Position numbers and translations under genes: made by a program
Notes under the pieces: model-generated
Databases searched by the model: none
Seen by the model: the letters and a program-made list of their open reading frames with translations, nothing else
Told to the model about the DNA's origin: nothing
Part shown: one piece after another, positions 39,427-48,671 of the stretch
Position numbering within the stretch: the stretch's first letter is position 1
How the letters are laid out: each line of letters begins with the position of its first letter
Source: Stenotrophomonas mori
Lineage (GTDB): Bacteria > Pseudomonadota > Gammaproteobacteria > Xanthomonadales > Xanthomonadaceae
Assembly (NCBI RefSeq): GCF_023556335.1
Contig: NZ_JAIKTS010000003.1
Location: forward strand, 347,480-411,479
DNA length: 64,000 bases
Direction of reading: 5' to 3'

Positions 39427-40044
39427 ATGGCAAAGTCCCAGGAAATCAAGGTCGCCCGTCGCGACGTGCAGGGCAAGGGTGCGAGCCGCCGCCTGCGTCA
39501 CGCCGGTGTCGTCCCGGGCATCGTCTATGGCGGTGACCGCGAGCCGGCGATGGTCGAGTTCAACCACAACGAGATCTGGCTGGCGCAGCAGAACGAGTGG
39601 TTCTATTCCTCGATCATCGACCTGAATCTCGACGGCAACATCCAGAAGGTGCTGCTGCGTGACCTCCAGCGCCACCCGTACAAGCAGCTCATCATGCACC
39701 TGGACTTCCAGCGCGTGAACGAGAACGAAGTGCTGAACGTGGCCGTGCCGCTGCACTTCATCAACGAGGAGATCTCCCCGGCCGGCAAGACCGCCGACGT
39801 GCTGGTCACCCACGAGCTGAAGGAAGTGAGCATCGCCTGCCTGCCGAAGGACCTGCCGCAGTCGATCGTGGTCGACCTGGCCGCCCTGACCGCCGGCGAC
39901 ATCATCTACCTCTCGCAGCTGACGCTGCCGGCAGGCGTGGAAATCCCGGCGCTGAAGCTGGGCAAGGACCACGACGACGCGGTGGTCATCGCCAAGACCG
40001 CCAATGCGGCCGAAGAGGACGCCGAAGAGGCGCCGGCCGAGTGA
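39427..40044 (+). CDS. rplY: Ribosomal protein bL25, long (Ctc-type) form
   Basis: Binds 5S rRNA in the large subunit. At 205 residues it is the long form: an N-terminal 5S-binding domain (RRDVQGKGASRRLRHAGVVP, about 11-30) plus a TL5/Ctc C-terminal beta domain (LNVAVPLHFINEEISPAGK onward), ending in the acidic tail AAEEDAEEAPAE. ATG 39427. Confidence 0.96.
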   Translation: MAKSQEIKVARRDVQGKGASRRLRHAGVVPGIVYGGDREPAMVEFNHNEIWLAQQNEWFYSSIIDLNLDGNIQKVLLRDLQRHPYKQLIMHLDFQRVNENEVLNVAVPLHFINEEISPAGKTADVLVTHELKEVSIACLPKDLPQSIVVDLAALTAGDIIYLSQLTLPAGVEIPALKLGKDHDDAVVIAKTANAAEEDAEEAPAE

Positions 40045-40050
40045 TCGGCC

Positions 40051-40082
40051 GGTTGCGTCCGCCCTCCGGGGCGGACGCAACC
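40051..40082 (+). terminator. Strong hairpin between rplY and pth
   Basis: Perfect 14-bp inverted repeat GGTTGCGTCCGCCC / GGGCGGACGCAACC with loop TCCG, six bases after the rplY stop. There is no T-run and pth starts 12 bases further on, so it may only reduce read-through into pth. Confidence 0.6.
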
Positions 40083-40094
40083 CTGGATGCGGAC

Positions 40095-40676
40095 ATGACT
40101 GGCTTGCGCTTGATCGTCGGTCTGGGCAACCCCGGAACCGAACACGCCCGGACCCGGCACAATGCCGGGTTTCATTTCGTTGAGGCCCTCGCCGAGCGGG
40201 CGGGTGCGCGGTGGGCGCTGGAAGGCAAGCTGTTCGGCGAAGTGGCCCGGGTGGAGATCGGCGGCCAGGCGGTCTGGCTGCTCAAGCCGGCCACCTTCAT
40301 GAACCTGTCCGGCAAGGCGGTCACCGCCGCGCAGCGGTTCTGGAAGATCGAGCCGGAGCAGACCCTGCTCGCGCACGATGAACTGGACCTGCCGCCCGGC
40401 ACGGCGCGGCTGAAGTTCGATGGCGGCCACGGCGGCCAGAATGGCCTGCGCGACACCGTCCGCCTGCTCGGACATGGCAGGTTCCACCGGCTGCGCATCG
40501 GTATCGGCCATCCCGGCCACAAGGACCGCGTGGTGCCGTGGGTGCTCGGCCGTCCCTCGAAGGACGACGAGATCCTGATCGCGCGCGCCATCGACGATGC
40601 GATCGACGTGCTGCCGCTGGCGGTGGGCGGTGATTTCAACGAGGCCATGAAGCGGCTGCACACCGGCAAGCCGTGA
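40095..40676 (+). CDS. pth: Peptidyl-tRNA hydrolase
   Basis: Recycles peptidyl-tRNA. The 193-residue enzyme has [21 protein letters not shown] (Asn and catalytic His near 23), [13 protein letters not shown] (about 63-75), HDELDLPPG (about 95-103; catalytic Asp) and [10 protein letters not shown] (about 112-121). ATG 40095 is preferred to the in-frame ATG at 40041, which lies inside the rplY stop region and the hairpin. Confidence 0.96.
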   Translation: MTGLRLIVGLGNPGTEHARTRHNAGFHFVEALAERAGARWALEGKLFGEVARVEIGGQAVWLLKPATFMNLSGKAVTAAQRFWKIEPEQTLLAHDELDLPPGTARLKFDGGHGGQNGLRDTVRLLGHGRFHRLRIGIGHPGHKDRVVPWVLGRPSKDDEILIARAIDDAIDVLPLAVGGDFNEAMKRLHTGKP

Positions 40677-40680
40677 TTGC

Positions 40681-40725
40681 GGCCTGCGCTTTCCCGGATG
40701 GCGGCGCCATCGGAGAGCGCAGGCC
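40681..40725 (+). terminator. Hairpin between pth and ychF
   Basis: Outer arms GGCCTGCGCT / AGCGCAGGCC with an inner CCGATGGC-like stem (CCGGATGGC/GCCATCGG), beginning five bases after the pth stop and 27 bases before ychF. Likely a terminator or processing hairpin. Confidence 0.55.
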
Positions 40726-40752
40726 GGAATCCCGAATCGTGGAGTTTGTTGC

Positions 40753-41844
40753 ATGGGTATCAAATGCGGCATCGTCGGCCTGCCCAACGTCGGCAAGTCG
40801 ACCCTGTTCAATGCGCTGACCAAAGCGGGCATCGCCGCGGCCAATTTCCCGTTCTGCACGATCGAGCCGAACACCGGCATCGTGCCGGTGCCCGATCCGC
40901 GGCTCGAGGCACTGGCGGCGATCGTCAAGCCCGAGCGGGTGCTCCCGACCACGATGGAGTTCGTCGACATCGCCGGGCTGGTGGCCGGCGCCTCCAAGGG
41001 CGAAGGCCTGGGCAACAAGTTCCTGGCCCACATCCGCGAGACCGACGCCATCGCCCATGTGGTGCGTTGCTTCGAGGACGGCAACGTGATCCACGTGGCC
41101 AACAAGGTCGATCCGATCGCCGACATCGAAACCATCGACACCGAACTGGCGCTGGCCGACCTCGAATCCGTGCTCAAGGCGCTGGACCGTGCCACGCGCG
41201 CGGCCAAGGCCAACGACAAGGAAGCGCTGGCGCGCAAGCCGGTACTGGAGAAACTCGCGGCGACGCTCGACCAGGGCCGCTCCGCGCGTTCGGCCGGCCT
41301 GGACGCGGAGGAGAAGGCGCTGATCCGCGACCTGTTCCTGATCACGCTGAAGCCGCTGATGTACATCGCCAACGTCGCCGAGGACGGTTTCGAGAACAAT
41401 CCGCACCTGGATGCGGTGCGCGCGCGCGCCGAGGCCGAAGGCGCCGAAGTGGTGCCGGTGTGCGCGGCGATCGAGGAGGAACTGGCGCAGCTGGAGGATG
41501 CCGACCGCGACGAGTTCCTCAAGGACCTCGGGCTGGACGAGCCGGGCCTGAACCGGGTGATCCGCGCCGGCTACAGGCTGCTGGGCCTGCAGACCTACTT
41601 CACCGCGGGCGTGAAGGAGGTCCGCGCCTGGCAGCTGCGCGCCGGCTCCACCGCGCCGCAGGCGGCGGGCGTGATCCACACCGACTTCGAGCGCGGCTTC
41701 ATCCGCGCCGAGACCATCGCCTACGACGACTTCATCAACCTCAAGGGTGAGCAGGGCGCCAAGGAAGCCGGGCGCCTGCGCCTGGAAGGCAAGGACTACA
41801 TCGTCAAGGAAGGCGACGTGCTGCACTTCCGCTTCAACGTCTGA
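40753..41844 (+). CDS. ychF: Redox-regulated ATPase YchF (Obg family)
   Basis: Ribosome-associated ATPase of the OLA1/YchF type, 363 residues. P-loop [14 protein letters not shown] (about 9-22), [27 protein letters not shown] (about 74-93) and the NxxE-type nucleotide motif ([10 protein letters not shown]), with a C-terminal TGS domain ending LHFRFNV. The last 11 bases including the stop are the left attachment core of the island at 41834-57812. The reading frame is intact, but its downstream terminator has been displaced. Confidence 0.97.
   Translation: MGIKCGIVGLPNVGKSTLFNALTKAGIAAANFPFCTIEPNTGIVPVPDPRLEALAAIVKPERVLPTTMEFVDIAGLVAGASKGEGLGNKFLAHIRETDAIAHVVRCFEDGNVIHVANKVDPIADIETIDTELALADLESVLKALDRATRAAKANDKEALARKPVLEKLAATLDQGRSARSAGLDAEEKALIRDLFLITLKPLMYIANVAEDGFENNPHLDAVRARAEAEGAEVVPVCAAIEEELAQLEDADRDEFLKDLGLDEPGLNRVIRAGYRLLGLQTYFTAGVKEVRAWQLRAGSTAPQAAGVIHTDFERGFIRAETIAYDDFINLKGEQGAKEAGRLRLEGKDYIVKEGDVLHFRFNV
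41834..41844 (+). other. attL core at the 3' end of ychF
   Basis: TCAACGTCTGA, encoding the end of YchF and its stop. An identical copy is at the right end of the island. Integration therefore restores the ychF coding end. Confidence 0.75.
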
Positions 41845-41974
41845 CGATTTTTGCTGGATCTCGGTGGCGCTCAGTAGCGCTTGGTGGACAGGTGGGCCCA
41901 TTTGAAATCAATGGGTTGCGTAAACAATACGGTCTGCTGAGCGTTCCTATTGTTCATCGAGGTCCAGAAAATTC

Positions 41975-42017
41975 GGGGGTAGCGTTGGGGGTACTCGTGT
42001 TCAACCGTGGGGGTACA
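41975..42017 (+). repeat. Left-end GGGGGTA(C/G) iterons (candidate recombinase arm sites)
   Basis: Three direct copies: GGGGGTAG 41975-41982, GGGGGTAC 41987-41994 and GGGGGTAC 42010-42017, upstream of the integrase. The first two are 12 bp apart, the same spacing as the pair at the right end (57689 and 57701). Likely arm-type binding sites for the integrase or its excisionase. Confidence 0.65.
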
Positions 42018-42040
42018 TCTCCCCGCAGTGGAGTCCAACG

Positions 42041-43252
42041 ATGCCCGAGAATCTACTCACCGACACCAAGGTCAGGTCGGCCAAATCGACTGATCGAGAT
42101 TGGAAACTATCAGACGGCGGGGGCCTGTTCCTGCTGGTCAAACCTACCGGCGGCAAGCTCTGCCGGTGGAAGTACCGCCTGCAAGGCAAGGAGAACCTCT
42201 TTGCCATTGGCGGCTTTCCTCAAGTAAGCCTTGCGGAGGCGCGTGCGGCCCGCGAGAAGGCGCGCGCCTTGGTCAAGCAAGGCATCCATCCTGCCCATGA
42301 GCGACGGCAGGTCAAAGAGCGCAACCTAGAGGCGCTGGAAGAACGCAAGCGCGCAAGGGAAAGCTCGTTCGCCAAGGTGGCGAAAGCGTACCTGGCGGAG
42401 ATCAAACCAGTCTTCGCGCTCAGTTCCTACCGCACGAAAGAATCCCGTATCAGAAAGTATCTGTCGCCCAAGTTCGATGGGATGCCGATGAGCGACATTG
42501 GCGTGAAGCAGATTCGCCCATTGCTGGAAGAGTGCAAGGCCCATGGTGCGTGGGCGGCCATCCACGTCAAAGGCGATCTGTCGGCGATCTTTGAGTTTGC
42601 GGTGGTGCGGGGGCTGGTCGAGGCAAATCCAATTCCCAGCCTGCGCGGGCTGCTGCGCGTGCCGTTCAGCGAGAGCAAGGCGGCGATGACGCGAGAGCAA
42701 ATCCAGAAGTTCTATCAGGAGTTGCGCGGCTACCGGGGCTATCCGGAAACCTCGTTGTGCCTGCGGCTGATTGCGCTGACCGCCTGCCGTCCAGGGGAGG
42801 CGGCGGATGCCGAGTGGGACGAGTTCGACTTTGAGGATGCCCTGTGGTGTCGGCCTGCGGCGAAGATGAAAGCGCGACGTGATCATGTCAGCCCGTTGTC
42901 TGCACAGGCCATTGCCGTGCTGAAGGATTTGCAGTGCATCACGGGCGGTGGCCGCTATCTGTTCCCGCACCGGAGCGGCAAGGGCTTTACTACGCCTAAC
43001 CGACTGACCTACGCGATGCGCGACATGAACCTGGGCCGGGGCACGACGCCGCATTGCTGGCGGGCGACCTTTTCGACCTGGGCCAATGAGAACGGGTACC
43101 GGCCTGATGCAATTGAACGGCAGTTGGCCCACGTGGAGAGCAACAAGATTCGGGCGACCTACAACAAGGCGCTGCTGCTGGATCAGAGAAGGACACTGTT
43201 GCAGGACTGGGCGGACTATCTGAGTGCGGCGGAGGGTAGTGGCACGATATAG
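42041..43252 (+). CDS. int: P4-type tyrosine integrase
   Basis: Catalyses site-specific integration of the island. The 403 residues have the N-terminal DUF4102 arm-binding domain (LSDGGGLFLLVKPTGGKLCR, GGFPQVSLAEARAAREKAR) and a central SAM-like domain. The catalytic domain shows the first Arg in TACRPGEAADAEW (about 248-260), HCWRATFSTWANENG (HxxR), a His in QLAHVESNKIRATYNKA and the nucleophile Tyr in RATYNK. It sits 196 bases inside the attL core. P4-type enzymes usually use tRNA genes; here the target is ychF. Confidence 0.95.
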   Translation: MPENLLTDTKVRSAKSTDRDWKLSDGGGLFLLVKPTGGKLCRWKYRLQGKENLFAIGGFPQVSLAEARAAREKARALVKQGIHPAHERRQVKERNLEALEERKRARESSFAKVAKAYLAEIKPVFALSSYRTKESRIRKYLSPKFDGMPMSDIGVKQIRPLLEECKAHGAWAAIHVKGDLSAIFEFAVVRGLVEANPIPSLRGLLRVPFSESKAAMTREQIQKFYQELRGYRGYPETSLCLRLIALTACRPGEAADAEWDEFDFEDALWCRPAAKMKARRDHVSPLSAQAIAVLKDLQCITGGGRYLFPHRSGKGFTTPNRLTYAMRDMNLGRGTTPHCWRATFSTWANENGYRPDAIERQLAHVESNKIRATYNKALLLDQRRTLLQDWADYLSAAEGSGTI

Positions 43253-43376
43253 GGGCAACTTCGCCGAGTGTTGCAGAACGATTAGACAGGTGCGGCCTTT
43301 TCCTTTTCTGGGTAGGGCCGTTGCCCCTTGGGTGCCGTTCCCTTGCCATTTCCTTTGCCCGAGGATGATCGCTGGG

Positions 43377-43407
43377 AAATGGGGTAAACAATGGATTAAA
43401 TGGGGTA
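43377..43407 (+). promoter_or_regulatory. Tandem AAATGGGGTA sites upstream of fic
   Basis: Two direct copies of AAATGGGGTA at 43377-43386 and 43398-43407, 21 bp apart (two helical turns). A third copy is at 43500-43509 and two inverted copies are in the fic promoter. Probable operators for a regulator of the island's defence operon. Confidence 0.6.
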
Positions 43408-43499
43408 ATCTTGAATTGATTGCCCCTTTTGAGATTCATGTCGCTCATTTCCTTCTTGGGCGGCTATACAAGCCTCTCACGACCGATCCAATGATCAGG

Positions 43500-43576
43500 A
43501 AATGGGGTAGTCAAACACTGCTAAAGAGGTATTTTTAGAGACAATACCCCATTTATAAACTATGATTACCCCATTT
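43500..43576 (+). promoter_or_regulatory. fic-hsd promoter overlapped by operator copies
   Basis: Candidate promoter GAGACA (43538-43543), a 17-base spacer, TATGAT (43561-43566). Inverted operator copies TACCCCATTT occupy the spacer (43545-43554) and the bases right after the -10 box (43567-43576), 22 bp apart. A direct copy AAATGGGGTA is at 43500-43509. Binding would block RNA polymerase, so repression by the Fic protein's winged helix, or by HsdM's N-terminal one, is plausible. The 347-base gap 43253-43599 otherwise holds no gene I can support. Confidence 0.65.
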
Positions 43577-43599
43577 ACACAGCCTGGGCTTACATTTCC

Positions 43600-44706
43600 A
43601 TGCACTCGCTCACACCCGAGTACCTTGCCGCGCTTCGCTTCGATGGCACCCAGGCTGCCACGTTGCGCACACTGGGCGAGTACCAGGGTAAGCAGCAACT
43701 CTACGCCGCGCAGTCGCCCGAAGCCCTCAAGGGTCTACGCCAGATCGCAGTGGTGGAGTCCACCGAGTCGTCCAACCGGCTGGAAGGTGTTGTCGTCGCA
43801 CCCTCGCGGCTGAAGTCTCTGGTCACCCGCAACGCAACGCCAAAGAGCCGTTCCGAACAGGAGATCGCCGGCTACCGTGATGCCCTGGCGCTGATCCACG
43901 AGTCCGCTGCGCACATGCCCTTCAGCGAAAGCGTTGTGCTGCAACTGCACACTCTGCTGTACCGCTACACGCCGCAGGCGGGCGGGCACTGGAAGACCAC
44001 CAATAATGACATCATTGAGCGTCACCCGGATGGCACTTCGCGTTTGCGCTTCCAGCCGGTGGCTGCGCATCTCACGCCGATGGCCATGGCTGATCTGACA
44101 GGGCGCTACGCCATCGCGCTGGACCAGCACCTGGCCGACCCCCTGGTACTTGTGCCGCTGGCGATGCTCGACTTTCTGTGCATCCACCCTTTCCCGGACG
44201 GAAACGGTCGCATGTCCCGCTTGTTGACCTTGCTGCTGCTCTACCACTTCGACTATGCCGTGGGTCGCTATATCAGCCTGGAACGCATCTTCGAGGATAC
44301 CAAGGAAGGCTATTACGAGATGCTGGAAGCCAGTTCGCAGGGATGGCACCAGGGGCAGCACGACGTAAAGCCCTGGCTTGATTACATCTGGGGCGCCTTG
44401 CTGCGGGCTTGTCGTGAGTTCGAGGAGCGTGTCGGCACCGTCGAGCGGGGGCGTGGCAGCAAAGGCGAACGGGTGCGGGCGGAAGTCCTAGGGCGCACTC
44501 TGCCGTTTTCGATTTCCGAGGTTGAAGAAGCTTGCCCAAGTGTGAGTCGGGACATGGTGCGATTGGTGCTGCGAGCGATGAAAGCAGAGGGTTTGATCGA
44601 ATCAACGGGCAAGGGACGCGGGGCGAAATGGATCCATCTCGTTGACGTACAGGACGCCACAGAAAACAGAGGGCCGGTATCCAAACAAGCAGGCCGGCAA
44701 CAATGA
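43600..44706 (+). CDS. Fic-family AMP transferase with C-terminal winged helix
   Basis: A 368-residue Fic protein. The Fic core motif HPFPDGNGRMSRLL is complete (about 196-209). An N-terminal inhibitory helix of the S/TxxxEG type is seen in SSNRLEGVV (about 57-65), so this is a class II, self-inhibited Fic. The last 100 residues form a winged helix (VSRDMVRLVLRAMKAEGLIE, then GRGAKWIHL). It overlaps hsdM by ATGA and is first in the defence operon. Likely an AMPylating regulator or toxin that also controls the promoter. Confidence 0.9.
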   Translation: MHSLTPEYLAALRFDGTQAATLRTLGEYQGKQQLYAAQSPEALKGLRQIAVVESTESSNRLEGVVVAPSRLKSLVTRNATPKSRSEQEIAGYRDALALIHESAAHMPFSESVVLQLHTLLYRYTPQAGGHWKTTNNDIIERHPDGTSRLRFQPVAAHLTPMAMADLTGRYAIALDQHLADPLVLVPLAMLDFLCIHPFPDGNGRMSRLLTLLLLYHFDYAVGRYISLERIFEDTKEGYYEMLEASSQGWHQGQHDVKPWLDYIWGALLRACREFEERVGTVERGRGSKGERVRAEVLGRTLPFSISEVEEACPSVSRDMVRLVLRAMKAEGLIESTGKGRGAKWIHLVDVQDATENRGPVSKQAGRQQ

Positions 44707-47483
44707 TGGATATTGAAGTGACAAGCACCGAACAGAAGACTAACCGCTTTATCAGCAAGCTCGAAGCCGTGGGAGGTTCCGCCGGGAACCAGCGGCTCCG
44801 AGAGGCGTTGGGGTGGCAAGAATCCACCTATGACAGCATCAAGCAGCAACTGATTGAGGAGGGGCGGATCATTCCCGGTCGAGGGCGCGGCGGTTCGGTT
44901 GCCCTGGCTACGACAGCCTATACGGCCAACAAAAAATCAGCGACATCGTTGGAAGTACGCGAAGCCCCCGTGCCGTACCTGAAGACGAAGACGAGAGCAG
45001 ATTCGTCATCGCGGGACCGAGCGACTGCTATCCCAGCCGCCAAGACGCTTACTCCACGCAACGGTGTGGTCAAGAAATCCGACCTCTACAGCTCCATCTG
45101 GGCCTCCTGCGACGAACTGCGCGGCGGTATGGACGCCAGCCAGTACAAGGACTACGTGCTGTTCATGCTGTTCATCAAGTACATCAGCGACAAGTACGGC
45201 AACAGCGACGACTTCGCTCCGCCCGTGGTCATCCCGCCCGGAGCGTCGTTCAAAGACATGGTGGCGCTCAAAGGCAAGGCCGACATCGGCGACAGGATCA
45301 ACACGCAAGTCATTCAGAAGCTGATCGACGCCAACACCAAGCTGGCACGCAGCGACTTCCCCGACTTCAACGACCCCAACAAGCTTGGCGAAGGCGCGGC
45401 CATGGTCGAGCGCCTGGGCAACCTGATCGCCATCTTCGAAAAGCCCGAGCTGAACTTCGCCAACAACCGCGCCGACAACGATGACCTGCTTGGCGATGCC
45501 TACGAATACCTGATGCGCCATTTCGCGCAGGATTCCGGCAAGAGCAAGGGCCAGTTCTACACGCCGTCCGAGGTCAGCAGTGTCATTGCCCAGGTGATTG
45601 GCATCTCGCACGCCAACACCAAGGCTTCAACCACCGCGTATGACCCGACATGCGGTTCCGGTTCGCTGCTGCTGAAAGTGGCCGCCGAGGCAGGCCGGCA
45701 GATCACCCTGGAAGGGCAGGAAAAGGACGTGACCACCGCCGGCCTGGCGCGGATGAACATGATCCTGCACGACTTCCCCAGTGCCACCATCCTTAGCGGC
45801 GACACACTGGTGAACCCCAAGTTCAAGGATGGCGAACAACTGCGCGCCTACGACTATGTGGTTGCCAATCCGCCGTTTTCCGACAAGAAATGGTCCACCG
45901 GCCTCAACCCGGCCAACGACCCGTACCACCGTTTCGCCTGGGGCGAGCCGCCCGCCAAGCAGGGCGACTACGCCTACCTGCTGCACATCATCCGCAGCAT
46001 GAAGGCCACCACCGGCAAGGGTGCCATCATCCTGCCCCACGGCGTGCTGTTCCGTGGCAACGCTGAAGCCCACATCCGCAGGCAACTGGTGCGTTCCGGC
46101 ATCCTCAAGGGCATCATCGGCCTGCCTGCCAACTTGTTCTACGGCACCGGCATTCCTGCCTGCATCCTGGTGCTGGACAAGGAAAACGCCAGCGCCCGCA
46201 AGGGAGTCTTCATGATCGACGCCAGCAAAGGCTTCATCAAGGACGGCCCCAAGAACCGCCTGCGCGCGCAGGACATCCACCGCATCGTCGATGCCTTCCG
46301 CCGTAGCGCAGACGAGCCGCGCTATGCCCGCATGGTGCCGCTGGACGAGATCGCCAGCGAGAAGAACGACTACAACCTCAACCTGCCGCGCTACATCGAC
46401 AGCAGTGAGCCGGAAGACCTGCACGACATCGACGCGCACCTCAACGGTGGCATCCCCGAGCGCGACATCGGCGCCTTCGCCGCTGACTGGCAGGAAATGC
46501 CTGCCCTGCGCCAGGCGCTGTTCGAGGCCGAGCGCCCTGGTTATGCGCGACTGCGCCAGCCGATGGCCGAAGTGCGTTCCGTCATCCTCGCCCACCCGCA
46601 GTTCCAGCAATTCCGCAGCAAGGTCGAAACCCTGTTCGGCAAATGGCAGCAGGCCGTCATGCCGCTGCTCACCGGCATCCAGCCCGGCGACAAACCCAAG
46701 GCGCTGATCGCGCAGGTCTCTGAAACCCTGCTCACCACCTTCCACGCCGCGCCGTTGCTCGATCCCTACGACATCTACCAGCACCTGATGGACTACTGGG
46801 CCGAAACTATGCAGGACGACGCCTACCTGATCGCCGCCGACGGCTGGATGGCGCTGCCCCGGCGCATCGTGGAAACCGACAAGAAGGGCAAGACCAAGGA
46901 CAAGGGCTGGACCTGCGACCTTCTGCCCAAGCCATACATCGTCGCCCGCTACTTCGCCGACGAGCAGGCTGAACTGGACGCGCAACAGGCCGAGCTTGAA
47001 AGCATTGCCAGCCAGATCGCCGAACTGGAAGAAGAACACGGCGGCGAAGACGGTGCCTTCGCAGGTTTCGACAAGATCAATGCTGCGCAGGTGAAAGATC
47101 GCCTCGCCGAAATTGGTGATGACGCCGACAGCGCCGATGAACGCGCCGTGCTCAAGCAGTGGCAGCAACTCAGCGCCCGCGAAGCCGCACTGAAGAAAGC
47201 CGTCAAAACGCTGGACGCTGAACTCGACCGGCAAGCCCATGACCACTATCTCACCCTCAGCGAAGCCGAGGTCAAAACGCTGGTGGTGAAAGACAAGTGG
47301 CTGGCACGCCTGCAAGCCGATGTGCAGCAGGAACTGGAACGCATCTCACAAACCCTGGCCCAGCGCATCCGCGAGCTGGCCGAACGCTACGACACCCCGC
47401 TGCCCAAGCTGGAAGATGATGTGGTAGCCCTCAGCGCCAAGGTGGAAGCGCACCTGAAGAAGATGGGGGCGGTATGGAAGTGA
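44703..47483 (+). CDS. hsdM: Type I restriction-modification DNA methyltransferase subunit, extended
   Basis: N6-adenine methyltransferase of a type I system, 926 residues, far longer than the usual 500 or so. Residues about 1-70 look like a winged helix (NQRLREALGWQESTYDSIKQ). After a linker comes the HsdM N-terminal helical domain, then the SAM site DPTCGSGSLLL (about 314) and the catalytic NPPFSDKKW (about 388). The C-terminal 330 residues form a charged coiled-coil region (LDAQQAELESIASQIAELEE). It overlaps hsdS by 10 bases. Confidence 0.95.
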   Translation: MMDIEVTSTEQKTNRFISKLEAVGGSAGNQRLREALGWQESTYDSIKQQLIEEGRIIPGRGRGGSVALATTAYTANKKSATSLEVREAPVPYLKTKTRADSSSRDRATAIPAAKTLTPRNGVVKKSDLYSSIWASCDELRGGMDASQYKDYVLFMLFIKYISDKYGNSDDFAPPVVIPPGASFKDMVALKGKADIGDRINTQVIQKLIDANTKLARSDFPDFNDPNKLGEGAAMVERLGNLIAIFEKPELNFANNRADNDDLLGDAYEYLMRHFAQDSGKSKGQFYTPSEVSSVIAQVIGISHANTKASTTAYDPTCGSGSLLLKVAAEAGRQITLEGQEKDVTTAGLARMNMILHDFPSATILSGDTLVNPKFKDGEQLRAYDYVVANPPFSDKKWSTGLNPANDPYHRFAWGEPPAKQGDYAYLLHIIRSMKATTGKGAIILPHGVLFRGNAEAHIRRQLVRSGILKGIIGLPANLFYGTGIPACILVLDKENASARKGVFMIDASKGFIKDGPKNRLRAQDIHRIVDAFRRSADEPRYARMVPLDEIASEKNDYNLNLPRYIDSSEPEDLHDIDAHLNGGIPERDIGAFAADWQEMPALRQALFEAERPGYARLRQPMAEVRSVILAHPQFQQFRSKVETLFGKWQQAVMPLLTGIQPGDKPKALIAQVSETLLTTFHAAPLLDPYDIYQHLMDYWAETMQDDAYLIAADGWMALPRRIVETDKKGKTKDKGWTCDLLPKPYIVARYFADEQAELDAQQAELESIASQIAELEEEHGGEDGAFAGFDKINAAQVKDRLAEIGDDADSADERAVLKQWQQLSAREAALKKAVKTLDAELDRQAHDHYLTLSEAEVKTLVVKDKWLARLQADVQQELERISQTLAQRIRELAERYDTPLPKLEDDVVALSAKVEAHLKKMGAVWK

Positions 47484-48634
47484 AACCGGGATACAAACAG
47501 ACGGATGTGGGGGTGATTCCGGAGGATTGGTCGGAGGTGAACATCACGTCTGTAGCAAGACTTGAGAGCGGACATACTCCAAGCAGGAAAAAACCGAACT
47601 ACTGGAACGGTGCCGTACAGTGGATATCACTGCACGACACGGGAAAATTAGATTCCTTAGAAATATATTCCACTACGCAAACAATTACTGAAGATGGATT
47701 GAAGAATTCATCTGCTCGCTTGTTGCCCGCTGGAACAGTGGCTTTTTCTAGAACAGCCACTGTGGGGAAGTGCTGTGTAATGGCTAGAGCCATGGCGACT
47801 AGCCAGGATTTTGCTTGCTATGTTTGCGGACCATCGTTAAATAACCAATTCCTTGTTTACCTATTCCGAGGAATGGATCGTGTGTGGCGCGGCTTGATGG
47901 CCGGTAGCATCCACAACACCATCTACATGCCTGTATTCAAGGCATTGAAAATTCCACTTCCTCCGGTTAAGGAACAACGCGCCATCGCCACCGCCCTCAG
48001 CGACATGGACGCGCTGCTGGACGGGCTGGATCGCCTAATCGCCAAAAAGCGTGCCATCAAACAGGCCGCCATGCAGCAACTCCTCACCGGCCAAACCCGC
48101 CTGCCGGGATTCAGTGGGAAGTGGGAGGTGAAGCGGTTGGGAGATGCGCTTGCTATCAAACATGGGAAAAGCCAGAAAGACGTAGAAGCAAACGACGGCG
48201 CATATCCAATCCTAGCAACGGGCGGGCAGATAGGCTTGGCATCTCAGCCTATCTATGGAAAGCCATCAGTGCTGATAGGAAGAAAGGGAACAATCAATCA
48301 GCCGCAATATATGGATAAGCCGTTCTGGTCAGTAGATACGCTTTTTTATTCTGAGATGAAGAACGGCAACATAGCCAAGTTCTTCTATTACAGATTCTGC
48401 CTTATTGACTGGATGCAATATAACGAGGCATCAGGCGTTCCAAGCCTCAATGCCAAAACAATCGAAGGCATCGAATGTGCATGCCCTGATCCAGAAGAAC
48501 AAGCCGCCATCGCCGAAGTCCTCAGAGACGTGGACACCGAAATCGCCGCTCTCGAAACCCGTCGCATCAAGACCCGGGCCCTCAAGCAAGCCATGATGCA
48601 GGAATTACTAACTGGTAGGACGCGGCTGGTATGA
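47474..48634 (+). CDS. hsdS: Type I restriction-modification specificity subunit
   Basis: DNA-recognition subunit of 386 residues with two target-recognition domains, each followed by a conserved helix. TRD1 spans about 15-155, ending before LPPVKEQRAIATALSDMDAL. TRD2 spans about 215-330, ending before CPDPEEQAAIAEVLRDVDTE. The repeated helix ends, AAMQQLLTGQTRL and AMMQELLTGRTRL, mark the circular symmetry. The TRDs are clearly richer in A+T than the rest, as expected for swapped specificity modules. The recognised DNA cannot be predicted. Confidence 0.95.
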   Translation: MEVKPGYKQTDVGVIPEDWSEVNITSVARLESGHTPSRKKPNYWNGAVQWISLHDTGKLDSLEIYSTTQTITEDGLKNSSARLLPAGTVAFSRTATVGKCCVMARAMATSQDFACYVCGPSLNNQFLVYLFRGMDRVWRGLMAGSIHNTIYMPVFKALKIPLPPVKEQRAIATALSDMDALLDGLDRLIAKKRAIKQAAMQQLLTGQTRLPGFSGKWEVKRLGDALAIKHGKSQKDVEANDGAYPILATGGQIGLASQPIYGKPSVLIGRKGTINQPQYMDKPFWSVDTLFYSEMKNGNIAKFFYYRFCLIDWMQYNEASGVPSLNAKTIEGIECACPDPEEQAAIAEVLRDVDTEIAALETRRIKTRALKQAMMQELLTGRTRLV

Positions 48635-48671
48635 GTATGTTGAACGATGCCTATGCTTACAGGGGAGCCTC

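Noticed and set aside
43224..43538. 104-codon + strand frame after the integrase
   Set aside because: It overlaps the integrase end and the operator sites, has no ribosome site and no recognisable domain.
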